Positions 51,416-62,149 of a stretch of 64,000 nt of DNA are shown here, piece after piece. The DNA comes from Loripinus fragilis (Eukaryota; Mollusca; Bivalvia; Lucinida; Lucinidae). A model generated the notes under the pieces. It saw only the letters and a program-made list of their open reading frames with translations, made no database searches and was not told the origin of the DNA. Where the stretch lies: contig OZ026520.1 of NCBI GenBank assembly GCA_964019695.1, positions 23,202,130 to 23,266,129 of the forward strand. Direction: 5' to 3'. Positions within the stretch are counted from its first letter, which is position 1, and each line of letters begins with the position of its first letter. Position numbers and translations under genes: made by a program.

Positions 51416-52866
51416 TGAGTAAAAATGACATTCCACAACTGTCAATAGGAGAAGAAGGTGTATTCAAGCTGCTGCATAATATAAAGGTGGACAAAGCTGC
51501 AGGCCCCGATGAACTCCCCAACAGAGTTCTACAAGAATGTGCATCTGAAATTACCCCAGCAGTTGCAGCAATTTTCCAGAAGTCGGTGGACTCCGGCGAA
51601 CTGCCAGAAGACTGGAGAGATGCGAATGTTGCACCAGTGTACAAGAAAGGCGATCGTCATACACCGGAGAACTACCGCCCAGTATCCCTCACCTGTGTAC
51701 TATCAAAGCGACTTGAGCACATCATCTGCCACCACATGCTCAATCATCTAGGCAAGCACCAAGTACTGACATCTCTAAACCATGGATTTCGTTCGGGATA
51801 CTCATGTGAGACACAGCTAGTCGTCACAGCCCACCATCTTCTCAATTTCTACGACCAAAACAGACAAGTAGACGTAGTAATTCTTGACTTTAGCAAGGCC
51901 TTCGACACTGTGCCCCACAGGAAATTACTCCACAAGATCGATGCATATGGTATCAGAGGGCCATTACATACATGGATTGGCAATTTCCTCACCCAGCGAA
52001 AGATGAACGTGATCGTCGAGGGGGAGAAGTCACACTCTGTCCATGTTGGTTCTGGTGTGCCTCAAGGTACAGTTCTTGGACCCCTCCTTTTTCTTTGCCA
52101 TATCAACGATTTACCCGAACTTGTCAACTCTCAGATCAGTCTATTTGCTGATGATTGTCTACTGTACAGGCCAATCAACTCCCGACAAGATCACCAAACA
52201 CTCCAACGTGACCTCAGCAGCCTTCAGATTTGGGCCGATGACTGGGGTATGAAGTTCAATGCCAAAAAATGCTACCTGCTTAGTACCAAATCAAAATCAA
52301 TCCACTTCTACACCATCAACGACCAAATACTCAAACAAGTACAGGACAACCCATACCTAGGAATCACATTTTCTGATGACCTGAAATGGAAAACCCACAT
52401 CAACAATACAAGCAAGAAGGCCAATTCCACCCTAGGCTTCCTCAGAAGAAATCTGCGCCACTGCCCAATGCCTTACAGGAAGAATGCTTATCTGGCTCTT
52501 GTCCGTTCCAAGCTAGAGTATGGGAGTGTTGTTTGGGACCCCTACCTCAAGAACGACATCGACAGGCTAGAGAGAGTCCAGAGATCAGCAGCCAGATTCA
52601 TCACAGGCGACTACAAGTCCAGACATGAGGAATGTGTAACAAACATGCTCACTGACCTCGACCTGCCTTCCCTAGAAGAGAGACGACTCCAACAGAGACT
52701 GGCATTCCTGTACAAGGTGGTGAAAGGGCAAGTACCGGCTATCAACATAGAACACTATTTAAGGGCTCAAAGACCGAAACGTACCATCCCGGCAAAACAA
52801 TTTGAAGACTTTGTAAAAAAAAAACATAGTAGAAAGATCAATATGCAACAACACCCAGTGTTTTAG
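51415..52866 (+). CDS. LINE reverse transcriptase domain, intact frame
   Basis: The open frame of 483 codons starts without a true Met and ends TAG at 52864-52866. Domains in order: KAAGPDELPNRVLQE, ENYRPVSLTCVLSKRLEHII, VVILDFSKAFDTVPHRKLL (catalytic Asp), SGVPQGTVLGPLLF, LFADDCLLY (catalytic Asp pair), NPYLGITFSDDLKW, YGSVVWDPYLKND, and a C-terminal ERRLQQRLAFLYKVVKGQ region. These are typical of jockey/CR1-clade LINEs. All catalytic residues are present, so this is a young copy killed mainly by 5' truncation and the upstream shifts. Codon use differs from the AT-rich surroundings. Confidence 0.9.
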   Translation: MSKNDIPQLSIGEEGVFKLLHNIKVDKAAGPDELPNRVLQECASEITPAVAAIFQKSVDSGELPEDWRDANVAPVYKKGDRHTPENYRPVSLTCVLSKRLEHIICHHMLNHLGKHQVLTSLNHGFRSGYSCETQLVVTAHHLLNFYDQNRQVDVVILDFSKAFDTVPHRKLLHKIDAYGIRGPLHTWIGNFLTQRKMNVIVEGEKSHSVHVGSGVPQGTVLGPLLFLCHINDLPELVNSQISLFADDCLLYRPINSRQDHQTLQRDLSSLQIWADDWGMKFNAKKCYLLSTKSKSIHFYTINDQILKQVQDNPYLGITFSDDLKWKTHINNTSKKANSTLGFLRRNLRHCPMPYRKNAYLALVRSKLEYGSVVWDPYLKNDIDRLERVQRSAARFITGDYKSRHEECVTNMLTDLDLPSLEERRLQQRLAFLYKVVKGQVPAINIEHYLRAQRPKRTIPAKQFEDFVKKKHSRKINMQQHPVF

Positions 52867-53225
52867 ACATATCATAGCAAAATCTGAACAGTACAGAAAC
52901 TCTTTCTTCTTAAAACCTATTGAGTGAACTGTGATTCAGTGGAAACATTCAGGATGTTAATTAATAAAAGAGACTAAAACTTTGGGCACTCCTACCCGTT
53001 GAATAAAAGCCAGGATTGGTGACTTCAACGTATTATACAGATACAGATACATAGAAATAACCCCTAAAACCAATTTTGGGATGACCCCCAAAAATATCCA
53101 CAAAATTTTCATACCCCAAAAAATATTCATTTTTCTGAAAACCCCAAAAAATATTGAAATTCAAAAATTTTAACCCAAAAAATTGACCCGAGCATTCGTA
53201 TGTGTGAAAATATCAGAGTACCCCC

Positions 53226-53246
53226 CGGGGGGGGGGGGGGGGGGGG
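53226..53246 (+). repeat. G homopolymer at J-element end
   Basis: About 20 G follow CCCCCC, making a C/G palindrome at the MITE terminus; length is likely unreliable. Confidence 0.7.
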
Positions 53247-53289
53247 TAGCACCCGTTTTATGGTGTCATGGGGTGTTTAGACCGACCCT

Positions 53290-53438
53290 CTTCCTTGTCC
53301 TTCTGCGCATGCCCGAGTTTTGTTTTCCTGGATGTTTCACTTCCGGGATTGAACTTCAAGTGAATTTCGTTCAACATCAACAACAAATGTCCATTTTCTC
53401 TTCACAGATTAAGACAGTGCTTGTCAAATTCATCACAC
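53290..53438 (+). promoter_or_regulatory. Putative promoter and non-coding exon 1 of the SH2-protein gene
   Basis: This is a locally GC-rich, repeat-free segment. It has an NRF1-type TGCGCATGC at 53304-53312 and an ETS-type ACTTCCGG at 53339-53346, a pair typical of animal promoters. A perfect donor GTAAGT follows at 53439, so transcription could start near 53.34 kb and splice to 55032. The exon and its link are inference. Confidence 0.4.
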
Positions 53439-53439
53439 G

Positions 53440-54250
53440 TAAGTCTTGATGCTATGTTTTATCCTACGGAATGCTCACTTGACAAGATTGTTCGATCTTA
53501 ATCTTTGCTTTGTTACGTTTTTACTCGGCTCAGTTTCATGTTTTTTTCTGGGTTCCTTACTCATGTTCAGCTCTTATTTGTCAACTGTATTTCAATAACC
53601 GAAATCGATACATATGTTAAAGCTAGTTCTCACTACTAAACCCTTACCAGACTTTAGAAAGAAACTTAAGTGAGTGTCAACAATTCCTTTGGAAAACAGT
53701 AACTAGAGTGAAGCCTGTAGTGGGGGAAAATGCCACCTGAGGTGGGTCTTAAACTCACAAACCGAAGGGCATTAGTCTGGCCCTCTTACCACCTGTGCTA
53801 CCCAAGAGGTCCAGTCAAATCCTGGAACTGCGACCAGATTTTTTTCCGAACTGGCTTAATCTATTAAGTCACAGAGTTCAAATCAGGCTCCCTAATTCGA
53901 CCAGTAGAGCAATATCATTGCCATTTTGGGAAAATTGAATATGTGTAAACTCTCTTCAAGTGACATTCTAACCATAAGGACTGCTTCTACAGGTTGGGAA
54001 TACTTTTTCAATCTAGTAGACGACTGTATTATTTTAGTTAAATACATACCATACCAATTTGATCTACAAAAATACATACCATACCAATTTGATCTACTTA
54101 AAAGCACTGTTTTTAATGCTTTATAGACGCTCTGAGCATGTTTTGTCTAAAAATTGCAAAATCCTTCTCCAGCCAAACTGTAGACTTAATCTTCCTGGTA
54201 CAATACTACAAGTCAGAAATCCAATACTGGAATGTAACTTTGACCATGGT
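53440..54250 (+). other. Putative first intron of SH2-protein gene
   Basis: Contains a 30-bp tandem duplication of ACATACCATACCAATTTGAT (54045-54098). Otherwise unassigned. Confidence 0.45.
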
Positions 54251-54689
54251 CAGGGCTGTGGAAATACCATGCCCGACTTGTCCGACATGGTCCCATTTCA
54301 TCCATCATTTTTATTTACTTGTCCTTGGACAAGTACAAATGTATTAAGTTAATACAATTCTGTATTTCATATTTTGATTAATTATTACCAGCTCACATCT
54401 TGCATTGAAAACAGTGTGGTTCCTGATCAGCTGGCTTCTTCAGAAGCCAGCTGATCTGGATCTACTCTGTTTACAAGAGAAGCCAGCTGATCAGGATCCA
54501 TACTGTTTACAAGAGTTGATATATATATATCTGGTTTCATACTGTTTTTGAAAGAATAAATTGTTTATGCACTGTAAGGTATAAGCTAATTTGTTCTTTA
54601 GGACAAGAAAAATTTTCTATGGACAAGAACATTTTGGCTTTTTACTTGTCCCTGGACAAGTAGAAAATTTTACTATTTCCACACCCCTG
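54251..54689. mobile_element. hAT-like MITE carrying hairpin repeats
   Basis: Ends CAGGGCTGTGGAAAT / ATTTCCACACCCCTG with CCATGG on both sides. Interior has CTTGTCCTTGGACAAGTA, and a duplicated GAAGCCAGCTGATC stem at 54438-54500. Confidence 0.68.
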
Positions 54690-55050
54690 CCATGGCACAC
54701 TGTGGACTTTGTTGATGGGATCTTGATTGTGTAAAAGTTATGACTTTTCAGGGAGGAAATTTTTGCAGTAACCCTTTTTTATTAATATGTCTGTTGATTT
54801 TGTCGAAGAATCATCTTAACTGATGAATTTTCATTTGATTCAGTGAATGCCAGTTTAACAGACTGTCACTTCTTGAAACCAATTCTGGCACTGATTTTTG
54901 TTCCTTTATTTGGGAATTTCCTCCTTGAAATTGGGAAAACATACTTTCGTGACCCAATATGGAAATTTTGTACTTTCAGTATAATAATGAGTAAATTCAC
55001 TCATGTATGTGCATGTTTTGTCTGTTTTCAGTTCCTGATGTTTAATTGTG

Positions 55051-55167
55051 ATGAAAGATACATCGACAATGGTTGATCGTCGAGACAGCAATGCTAGCAA
55101 TGTATCGAGGAGAGAAGATATAAGTAGCCTCCCTTTCTTCTTCAGTAATTTTAAATCTACTGATGAT
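55051..55167 (+). CDS. SH2-protein coding exon A
   Basis: The exon body is 55032-55167, with acceptor CTGTTTTCAG and donor GTATGT at 55168. There are 39 codons from the ATG at 55051, or 33 from the in-frame ATG at 55069. A short out-of-frame uORF starts at 55038. It ends STDD in phase 0. Confidence 0.65.
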
Positions 55168-57969
55168 GTATGTATTCCTCTTTATAAATTTAAACCCTTT
55201 CCCGCTATTCATGACATTTGTCTTATGCGATGTACTTTGGTGCATTGCAGGCAATATGGACCCAGATCAGAGATTCAGACTGCTCCGTATGGAGTCTGAT
55301 CTGGATTCATAATGTTTGCTTATGTGATAAAATAAGACTAGGTGCATAAATTTGAAATTATGCAGCAGACATAATCAAGATTGGGCGGAAAATTCCACCC
55401 CTGGTATTTACCGGTGGAATTTACCGGTATTTCCCGGCATGTCAAATAAGTCTCAAGTGGCAAATACTGGCAAACAAAGGCAAATATAACTTTTTTGTCC
55501 CGAAATACTGGGAAATATGATATTTAGCTGTAAAATGCAGCAGATGTCTTTACGAACTTAACTTAAAATAGTATAATTTAACTAAATGAGTGAAAATGTT
55601 AATATTGAATATGAGGCTACAGTATCGGCATAAAACCTTTGAATGCATTTAAACATGTTAAAACAGCCCAAAAAAATCTTACACTGAAATTTAGAAATAA
55701 TTTTAAACAATAAAAAGTATCTTCAGCCCTTATCATGCTAAATATTTTATGTACTACACAGTAACACTTTTTCCCAACTTTATCCTGTTTAGCTTAAATC
55801 TGTATTTTCAATTAATGTAAAAAAATAGCTTCTGAAAGAAACCAGCTGATCAGTGTTTTCAAAAACAGATTCAACAGGACAATGGTTAATTCTGTATTCA
55901 GCAGGACAAGGGTAAATTCAAATTTGACCTTTAACTGGGGAGAAAATTTACCTGTGTATCTGGCAATGGTTTGACACCTGTGTCTGTCATAAATTGTTAA
56001 AACAACACATCTCTTGCAAGCTTTATTCAAGAGGATACTGTATAGCCAGGGTCAGGATGTCATGATTGGCATCATATTTTAACTTAAGACAATTAAAGTC
56101 AAGGTGAACGCAAACAGGGGTGTCTTTAATTGAGTTATAGAACAGATAAGGGTCACTCATCCAAATACCCAACCTTTACCTTATATTTTGACTTAAGACA
56201 ATTAAAGTCCAGGTGACCACAAACAGGGGTGTCTTTAATTGAATTAAAGTACAGAATGATAAGGGTCACTCACCTTAACCTTATCTGTAGCTATGTACAA
56301 GCCAAATGATGAGAACTTTGGCGTGTAGGAAACAGTTTTTTTTTCTTCTAAAATTCACTTTATTAAATTTAAATGTTTAAAGAATTAGACTTATACCTTA
56401 TACTAAGATAATTTAGCTGATAGCCTGATAAACTAGTAGAAATGAAATATTAGGTCAATTATTGAATTTACATATGTACCAATTTAAATGTGCAGGGTTG
56501 AAAATCTTATTTGCCAGTACCTGTATTTCCCATTATTTGCCAGTATTTCCCGGTAAATGCCACTGGCATGGCAAATATGCTTATTTGCCGGCATTTTGCC
56601 AACCTTGGACATAATAAGCAGACAACATATTCTGGACAAAAATGTATGCCGCCATAAAACAGGATATTATACAATATAGATGCAGTTAATATTTTTTTTT
56701 TTCTTAAATGCAATTACAATGTGTTTTGGACTCATTGAGACAGTTATGAAGAACACCCACACCAACATGTATGTTTCAGGGGCGGATCCAAGATTTCTGG
56801 AAAGGGGTTCATATATATAAAGGTGTGTGTGTGTGGGGGGGGGGGGGGTTGGCTTTGCTGATTTTATCTCACTTTTCTTAAATATCCCATGAAAATGAAA
56901 TAATTTGATCTCGCTGAGACTGGGGCGAAGATGGGGTTTAAGCTAACCCCTTCTGGATCTGCCACTGAAAGTAATATGCTTGTAGGAAAAAAATCATATA
57001 ATCTGGATAATCAAGAGGCCTGGTATATGGCATGATGAGTATTTTTAGACAAAAATCTTTCAAATTTAACCCTCAAAGCGCTACAAAAAAATGCGTCAGA
57101 AAATGCCGTCTGCTGAAGTCGTCTGCTGCAAATAATTGCCTAACATTACTGACAAATTAAGTATAGAAGCAAACAGCGTGGACCCAGAACAGACTGCTCC
57201 TATTGGAGCAGTCTGCTCTGGGTCCACCCTGTTTGCCATAGAGGCTTCTTAAACATTTCAGCAGACGAGATAAGCAGGCGAATTTTGTTGCGGTTGGCAC
57301 ATTAAGGGTTAAGATCAAAACAACGACCAACATTTTAACTCTTTACCTGCCAGCAGCGAAATTTGTTGTCTGCTGCTGATCTTAGCAAACAGATTAGATC
57401 CAGATCAGGCCTGGTAGATGGTTGGGCCTGATCAGGATCCAAACTGTTTGACGCTCTGAATTTGTTCCTGAAAATATTCTTTCAAAATGGCTACAAGTTT
57501 AGCCTACAACCATGGTTGCAGTTATGAGAGGTTCAGTTCATAAATCAGTATTTTCATTATTTTCATTAAATTTTGATAATCCATCCATCAAAATTACTCT
57601 GTCTTTTATGATAATAATTTTCTTATTTTGCTAAGCATTTCCTGATGCTATTTAATCCTTTTCCTGCCAGTCACGACTTTTATCCTCTGCTATCTCATTC
57701 GCATTATATGTTCTTAGGTAGCCTATATTGCAAGCAATATGGATCAAGATCATATACAGTAAAAGTTAAAGCAGACAACATTATCAGGACAAAAAATAGT
57801 GGCAGGAAAAGGGTTAATTTTAAATTTGAAGTTATATAAAAATTAAAGTAGAATCTGTACTTTTATTTTAGGTTTCAAGTTACATAAAGAAATTAAGTAG
57901 AAAGAAACCAGGATATTTTTTATTGCGTCCCAGCAACAGGCAGAGAAACCTGCTCACAGCCTCAGTCTC
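55051..57969 (+). CDS. SH2-domain protein, Syk/ZAP-70-like N-terminus, first two coding exons (3' end outside window)
   Basis: CDS join(55051..55167, 57872..57969) gives 71 residues plus a partial codon. After a polar lead rich in Ser/Arg/Asp (MKDTSTMVDRRDSNASN...) comes SSLPFFFSNFKSTDDV, then KKPGYFLLRPSN and LLTASV. LPFFF opens the N-terminal SH2 of Syk/ZAP-70, and FLLR carries the phosphotyrosine-binding arginine (Arg58). The Syk family consists of cytoplasmic tyrosine kinases with tandem SH2 domains that bind paired phosphotyrosines. Only the start of one SH2 is visible, so another SH2 protein is possible. An in-frame TGA at 55036-55038 supports the start in this exon. The next exon lies beyond the Tc1/foldback nest, probably past 64000. 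Confidence 0.6.
55185..55345. repeat. Hairpin repeat in SH2-gene intron
   Basis: TTTAAACCCTTTCCCGCTAT lead; CAGACTGCTCCGTATGGAGT stem; related to 27495-27660. Confidence 0.6.
55346..56775 (+). other. SH2-gene intron, low-complexity repeats
   Basis: 55385-55510 and 56495-56620 share TATTTGCCAGTA/ACCGGTATTTCCCGG-type inverted words. 56040-56290 holds a duplicated AATTAAAGTC.AGGTGA.C.CAAACAG segment. No exon is seen. Confidence 0.5.
56777..56968. mobile_element. D-family MITE, copy 2
   Basis: GGGGCGGATCCAAGATTTCT, GGATATTT-type arms and AATAATTTGATCTCGCTGAG centre; matches 6996-7215. Confidence 0.65.
57066..57312. mobile_element. TTAA-bounded hairpin repeat, B family, copy 2
   Basis: TTAACCCTCAAAGCGC / ATTAAGGGTTAA; centre CAGACTGCTCCTATTGGAGC. 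Confidence 0.8.
57335..57490. repeat. TTAACTC hairpin repeat, 3' incomplete
   Basis: TTAACTCTTTACCTGCCAGC, stem around GATCAGGCCTGG..GGGCCTGATC; the right TTAA end is not seen. Confidence 0.6.
57652..57817. repeat. TTAATCC hairpin repeat
   Basis: TTAATCCTTTTCCTGCCA / TGGCAGGAAAAGGGTTAA are clear inverted ends. Confidence 0.7.
57872..57969 (+). CDS. SH2-protein coding exon B (FLLR arginine)
   Basis: The acceptor is TTTATTTTAG and the donor GTAAGT at 57970. It encodes VSSYIKKLSRKKPGYFLLRP and on to LLTASV plus TC of a split Ser codon. The phase matches exon A. Confidence 0.65.
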
Positions 57970-58055
57970 GTAAGTATATTATTTTTCTGTATCCGTAGTA
58001 AAATAGAGGCTGTCATTGAATCATGTAATAACGTGTACATGTATGTACATATATA

Positions 58056-58293
58056 AGGCGAAATAAAAAATATGTGTTTCGGATAACGTGCCTGAAAATT
58101 TTAGGCAGGGTAGGCACACACATATTTTTTACTTTTTTTTCTGGAAAAAAATATAATTTTATGCATTTTGAAAGGCAAAGTATAATTATTTTTTCTTCAG
58201 AAAACATGAAAAACATACCAAGTTTCACCAGTAACTAAGTTTAGGTAGGGTCGGGTTACCCTAAACACAGGTATTTTTTTTTATTTGGCCTTA
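58056..58293. mobile_element. E-family MITE, copy 2
   Basis: GGCGAAATAAAAAATATGTG / TTTATTTGGCC ends and GGGTCGGGTTACCCTAAACA; matches 4305-4563. Confidence 0.72.
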
Positions 58294-58928
58294 GCAGCTT
58301 ATGTTATGATTCTCTGGAGAGTAGATGCATGTAAAGACAGTTGTTTTTTCTAAGACAAATCTCTAAACATCGATAGGTTATGTGTAATCATTAGAAGGGT
58401 CTTAATGAGATCCTTAAAATGAGTATCCACAGCTTGTAATTTTGTTTGGAAGAAGGAATTTAATAAACATGTACATGTATAAACCCCAGGTATGCTAATA
58501 TATATGTAAAAGGGGGTTTGAGGGAGTCTACCTGTAAATGTAATATAATTTGTTACGGTCATGTTGCATTGTTGAATGATCAACCTACATCCGGTTTTGG
58601 TAATCAGAGCCCTTGTTAAGAATAGCTTCACCAATAAAATTAGAACTTTTAGTCAGATCCTGAAGCATCATATACTACTCAAAGTTTGATAGGGGTCACT
58701 TTTTTAAAGCAACATAAAATTTTGACAAATAGATTAATTGAATCCAAAATTGAAACATAATGATAGAAAATATATCATTCAAAAACTCTTTTATTTCTAA
58801 TGTCAAATGTCAATGCATCCACGCCTGGCTACAGCGAATGTCTGGGCACCCCAAAAATTTGACGTAACACAGGTGATTCTAGCAGACTGAATTTTCATAT
58901 TGTTTTTAATTCGTTGTTAAAAACTTGC

Positions 58929-59927
58929 CTAATAACGCGTATGACGTCCATGGGCATCAATTACAGCACGCCATCTCATGCGCATGCTCGTAATCAAAGT
59001 CTGTATCCGGTTTTGTGGAATCAGCCTCCATTCAGCAACCAATGCATCCTTGAGCTCCTGTAAAGTCCTGGTTTGCACATGTCTGGCTGAAATCCCATGC
59101 TGAAGAATGTCCCATGCATGCTCAATCGGATTCAGGTCCAGTGATCCAGCAGGCCAGTCCAAATGAACGACTGTCTCATGTTCCAGATAGGCGTTAGTGA
59201 CGTGTGCATGGTGGAAACGGACATTATCGTCCATCAGAATAAATTCTTAACCGATAGAACCCGCAAATCGCCTCACAAACTGATCGAGAATCTCATTGCA
59301 ATACCTCAATGATGTCAATGTTCGGTTTTCAATAGCGTACAAGTCAGTTTTTCCGTTGACGTTAATGCCTTTCCAAACCATGACTGAGCCCTTGCCATGA
59401 CGGTCATGTTCTACCGCATCCAATCCATCAAATCTCTCTTTGGGCATTCTCAACAACAACTGACGCCTATCAGTAAAATTGAGACAGAATCTGGACTCAT
59501 CAGTGAAGAGCACTGTCGTCCAGTCACAAATAGTCCATCTGAAGTGAATTCTGGCAAGGTCTAACCAGTCCTGCACGTGTTATCTCGTCAACGGAACGCG
59601 CATAGCAGGTCTCCTGGCATGCAATCTAAACTCATGGAGTCTATTTCTTACTGTTTGTGTAGAAATGCCCTCTCCAGTTTCGTTCCTGAACTCGTTATTC
59701 AAGGACGTCACGTTATGAAACCGTTGACGTCGAGACTGAATCAACAAAAAAATGCCTTGACGTCGAGTTGCATTCCTGTCGCGTTCTCTGCCATTTCTGT
59801 GTGAAGGATCTCTGTGGGTTAGATGACGATTCCACATTCGGAATATCACACTCTGTGACACATTAAGAATCCCAGCAACACGACTTTCGAAGACGCCTGA
59901 TTCTAACTTTCCGACGCCACGGTTCAT
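58929..59927 (-). pseudogene. Tc1-type DD34E transposase with two nonsense codons
   Basis: One continuous minus-strand frame of 333 codon positions, start 59927, stop at 58929. It reads MNRGVGKLESGVFESRVAGI, an HTH region with VSQSVIFRMWNRH, then RFHNVTSLNN and TVRNRLHEF, then VLFTDESRF (first Asp), MDDNVRFHHAHV (second Asp) and LNPIEHAWD (Glu). There are 34 residues between the second Asp and Glu, the DD34E signature of Tc1. Two in-frame TAA codons at 59580-59582 and 59247-59249 replace positions where Gln (CAA) fits. There are no frameshifts. Length matches the family's ~340. Confidence 0.88.
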
Positions 59928-60889
59928 TTCTTCTGGACTTAACGATTTCTAAACTGTCTCCGAGGCATTTTAAGGGACCAGGGATCAAATTGAATCCTTT
60001 TTCGGTTAGAAAATGAAAATTGACAATTTTGATGTGCCAGTTGGTATCCAGTCTTACGCAAGATTTTGAGGGTGCATTAGTTCATTTACAAAATGTGCAA
60101 AGTGTACACTTTTAAGAGTACTGCAATGCATACGAGTTGCTGCTCAAGACAATATGCAATATATGGAGTGCTAACTCGGCCAAGAATTTGTACATTAACA
60201 TTGCAAATTTTGATGGATAAAAAGTCACACTGGTCAATGTAAACGCACCAGTGGCTGCTACAACGAGCTGGTGGTTGCATTTTAAAGCACCGGTGGTGGC
60301 GTAAAAGGTAAAAAAATCTATACCTGTTGACTTTAATATTTATTTATAAACTTGCATTCATTTTATTTGTGATGACACCTGGCGCACAGACCACCGGTAA
60401 CATTGCAGTTTATGGCTCTGCCAAGCAATTGGTGATTTAATTCATGGTTTGGACTTCAAATCCAACAAAGTTCTGGAGTTTTGCCGTGACAGGTGCTTTT
60501 TTCTAGTGTAACTGCCTAAATTGAATGAAATCTGCACGTCTAAGCGCAGCTGTTGTCATACTCCCATGAAATAACATCCAAAAAACGATTACTACTTTGG
60601 TTTTTTATTCTTGGTAAACTAGCAAATGTTTTATTGGGGAATTTTTATTACAACGCACTGGGAGCATTTTTTGACGCATTGATACAACGCACTGATGGTT
60701 GCACAGAATTCCTGTGGTTGCTGGTGCAGCCGTACCACAGCATTCACTGTTCTTATAAACGGTACATAAATCGTTATTTGAGCCAGCACATGATATTTCA
60801 GTACCAGAACGAAGACTCGGGTGAGCCTATGCAAATGTACAGACTCGCCAGAGCCTTCTCTGCATAGAAAATATAGAGAGTAGTTATCG

Positions 60890-61140
60890 TTTTTGGATGT
60901 TATTTCATGGGACTATGATAACATAGCTGTGCTTAGACATGCAGAATTTCCTGAAGTTAGGCAGCCACAATATAAAAAGCACCTGTCACTGTCAAACTCC
61001 ACAACTGTGTCGGATTTGTCGGTCAAACCATGAATTAAAACGCCAATTGCATGACAGAGCCATAAATTGCAATGTTTCTGACGGTTTGTGCGCATTGGGT
61101 CATCAAAAGTTAAATAAAAGCAAGCTTATAAAGAAATCAT
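60890..61140 (+). repeat. Third, older copy of the foldback arm
   Basis: GTTATTTCATGGGACTATGA, AGCACCTGTCACTGTCAAAC and CAGAGCCATAAATTGCAATG align to the right arm at about 62294-62520 in the same orientation, with many differences. Confidence 0.75.
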
Positions 61141-61374
61141 ACAACAATAGGCATAGATTTTGTGGTTCTTGTACACTGATGAAGGCTCAAGCGTGACTCT
61201 GCAAATGTGTAGCCTCACCAGAGATGCTCCAGAGCTAGCCCTGTTCGCACTTTGAGAGTGTTTCCGCCTTTTTTTCAGATTGGCCCCAAAACTTTTAATT
61301 TAATGAGGTTGTTTGTCCGTTATGATACATTACAATAGTTAATAAGCCTCCATGCGAGCTTAAAATTTTTGTGC

Positions 61375-61700
61375 TTCAACAACAGCAGATTCTAGGGCGA
61401 AGATTTGATACCAGTAAAATGCAATTTTAGCACCCCAGAGGTATAGGTTGCTGTCTGTTCTAAGGCGGTGATTCTGTTGTTGTTGATTCGTTGTTGATTG
61501 TTACTCCAACTACAGGATTCTGTAATTGTTCTATATTGTGTTACTTTATGTCCATTCTTGTTTTACAATCATCTTGATGTGGAAGAGAGAGAGCTGGCCG
61601 CTTTGCTTAGTTTGTCTTCCTGGTGTCTCGTGATTGTTGTGTGGCTATTCCTCTCAGTGCCATGGGTTTGTCTGCAGTTTGTGATTGTGATACTATATTT
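61375..61700 (-). repeat. Q-family repeat inside the foldback centre
   Basis: Reverse complement of the family at 36080-36445: CAACAACAGCAGATTCTAGG, GTTCTAAGGCGGTG, CAATCATCTTGATGTGGAAG. Confidence 0.7.
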
Positions 61701-61714
61701 GGGTGTCATTCTGC

Positions 61715-62149
61715 GAACAGCGATGGCTTTGGCCACATTTGCTTGGTCTAGTCTGAGCCTTCGTCACAGTTTAAAATTCTCATGTGGTGACTCAAATGGC
61801 GATTAAATGCCATTTTGTGCGAGCAGCGAAGAATCTGGCGAGTCTGCGCATTTGCACGGGCTTACCTTAGCCTTCGTCACTGTACAAAATCTCTTGTGCT
61901 GCCTTAAATGGCGATTTGTGTGCTATTCACGCCAACAGCGATCACTCTGGCGAGTCTGCACATTTGCGCAGGCAGTCACTGGACAATGTAATAAATATCA
62001 AGATCTCTTGTGCTGGCAGCAAAGGCTCTTGGGAGTATGCACGTTTGCACAGGCTCGCATGAGCCTTCTATACAGTATCGAAATATCATGTGCTGGTTGA
62101 AATGGCGATTTGTGCAACGTTTATGTGATCAGCGAATGATGTGGTGAGT
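61715..62149 (+). repeat. ~110-bp tandem units related to P family
   Basis: Four diverged units share GCGAGTCTGC.CATTTGC.C.GGCT and TCTTGTGCTG.C..AAATGGCGATTTGTG. They account for the ORFs at 61498 and 61807. Confidence 0.7.

Larger units (their letters stand above)
50689..53046 (+). mobile_element. 5'-truncated CR1/jockey-type LINE with target duplication
   Basis: 7-bp target duplication ATACATA at 50682-50688 and 53047-53053. The element ends in a short ACAGATACAG tail. It retains the end of the APE-type endonuclease, the linker and the whole reverse transcriptase. Confidence 0.85.
50517..53230 (-). mobile_element. J-family MITE split by a LINE
   Basis: Ends GGGGGGTACTCTAATTTTTTC / GAAAATATCAGAGTACCCCCC are inverted. 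The left part (50517-50688) and right part (53047-53230) join into one J copy equivalent to 16330-15985 reversed. Confidence 0.72.

Noticed and set aside
53183..53449. 88-codon ORF over the putative promoter
   Set aside because: It includes a poly-Gly run from the G homopolymer and MITE end; not a plausible protein.
61498..62100. Two adjacent ORFs of ~100 codons with hydrophobic stretches
   Set aside because: They read through the Q repeat and the ~110-bp P-like tandem units inside the foldback element; the repeated residues come from tandem DNA, not a protein.
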